A DNA stretch of 6,853 bases from Verrucomicrobiales bacterium (lineage in GTDB: Bacteria > Verrucomicrobiota > Verrucomicrobiia > Verrucomicrobiales > V1-33): positions 1 to 6,853 of the forward strand of contig JAQGPD010000381.1 in the NCBI GenBank assembly GCA_028293305.1, written 5' to 3'. Below, in pieces: positions 6,779 through 6,853 of the stretch. Both the position numbers and the translations under genes were made by a program. Each line of letters starts with the position of its first letter. Position 1 is the stretch's first letter. Under the pieces are notes generated by a model. That model was given only the letters and a program-made list of their open reading frames with translations, made no database searches and was not told the DNA's origin.

Positions 6779-6853
6779 CCGGGGTGCTGGAAGCCGGGGT
6801 GTTGGGGAACCGGGGCTCTGGGGAACCGGGGCTTTGGGGAACCGGGGCTTTGC
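6779..6853. repeat. 16-bp tandem repeat with regularly spaced GGGG tracts
   Basis: Units start at 6779 (15 bp), 6794, 6810 and 6826 (16 bp each) and 6842 (12 bp, cut by the window end); the consensus is CCGGGGCTTTGGGGAA. From 6796 to 6847 there are seven GGGG runs exactly 8 bases apart (6796, 6804, 6812, 6820, 6828, 6836, 6844), each separated by a 4-base loop (TGTT, AACC, CTCT, AACC, CTTT, AACC). Three more GGGG runs occur just before, at 6768, 6775 and 6781. The array continues beyond the window, so its length and the gene on its far side are unknown. Confidence 0.9.

Overview
The window looks like part of a GC-rich chromosome from the Planctomycetota-Verrucomicrobiota-Chlamydiota group, most likely a verrucomicrobium. 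The best evidence is a pair of neighbouring minus-strand genes: a giant Planctomycete-type cytochrome (PSCyt1/DUF1587/DUF1595/DUF1592/DUF1588/DUF1585 architecture, two CxxCH haem motifs) followed by a Tat-exported DUF1552 protein. This pair occurs in many copies in those phyla and rarely elsewhere. The assignment is inferred from protein families, because no marker gene or rRNA is present.

Layout. Positions 1-207 (+) hold the 3' end of a VOC/glyoxalase-type dioxygenase gene cut by the window edge. Positions 208-481 lie between convergent genes and hold an imperfect inverted repeat with 50-bp arms (45/50 matching), each arm itself built from small palindromes. Positions 482-1813 (-) encode the DUF1552 protein and 1876-6057 (-) the 1393-residue cytochrome; they are 62 bp apart and are probably one operon, transcribed from high to low coordinates. 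Positions 6058-6253 are intergenic and contain a strong factor-independent terminator with an 11-bp perfect stem. This terminator ends the next minus-strand gene, 6254-6628, a small secreted peptidoglycan-binding-domain protein with an Arg/Asp/His repeat linker. Positions 6629-6853 are intergenic: an A+T-rich stretch that probably carries that gene's promoter, then a 16-bp tandem repeat of GGGG tracts in near-perfect 8-base register that runs off the window end.

How the genes may work together. The cytochrome has a signal peptide and haem c sites, so it should be assembled outside the cytoplasmic membrane. The DUF1552 protein is sent out folded through Tat. The pair probably forms an extracytoplasmic redox or degradation module whose substrate is unknown; the unusually long middle of the cytochrome, predicted to be rich in beta structure, is a candidate for substrate or partner binding. 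The peptidoglycan-binding protein is a separate envelope gene.

The most unexpected signal is a dispersed short motif, TGTCAGGA/TCCTGACA. I find eight exact 8-mers and twelve copies of the 7-mer core TGTCAGG, in both orientations, in three genes and in different reading frames. About one 7-mer would be expected by chance. This points to a DNA-level role, such as an uptake-like, Chi-like or other protein-recognised genomic signal, and not to protein coding. The other notable items are the compound inverted repeat and the G-quadruplex-prone tandem repeat.
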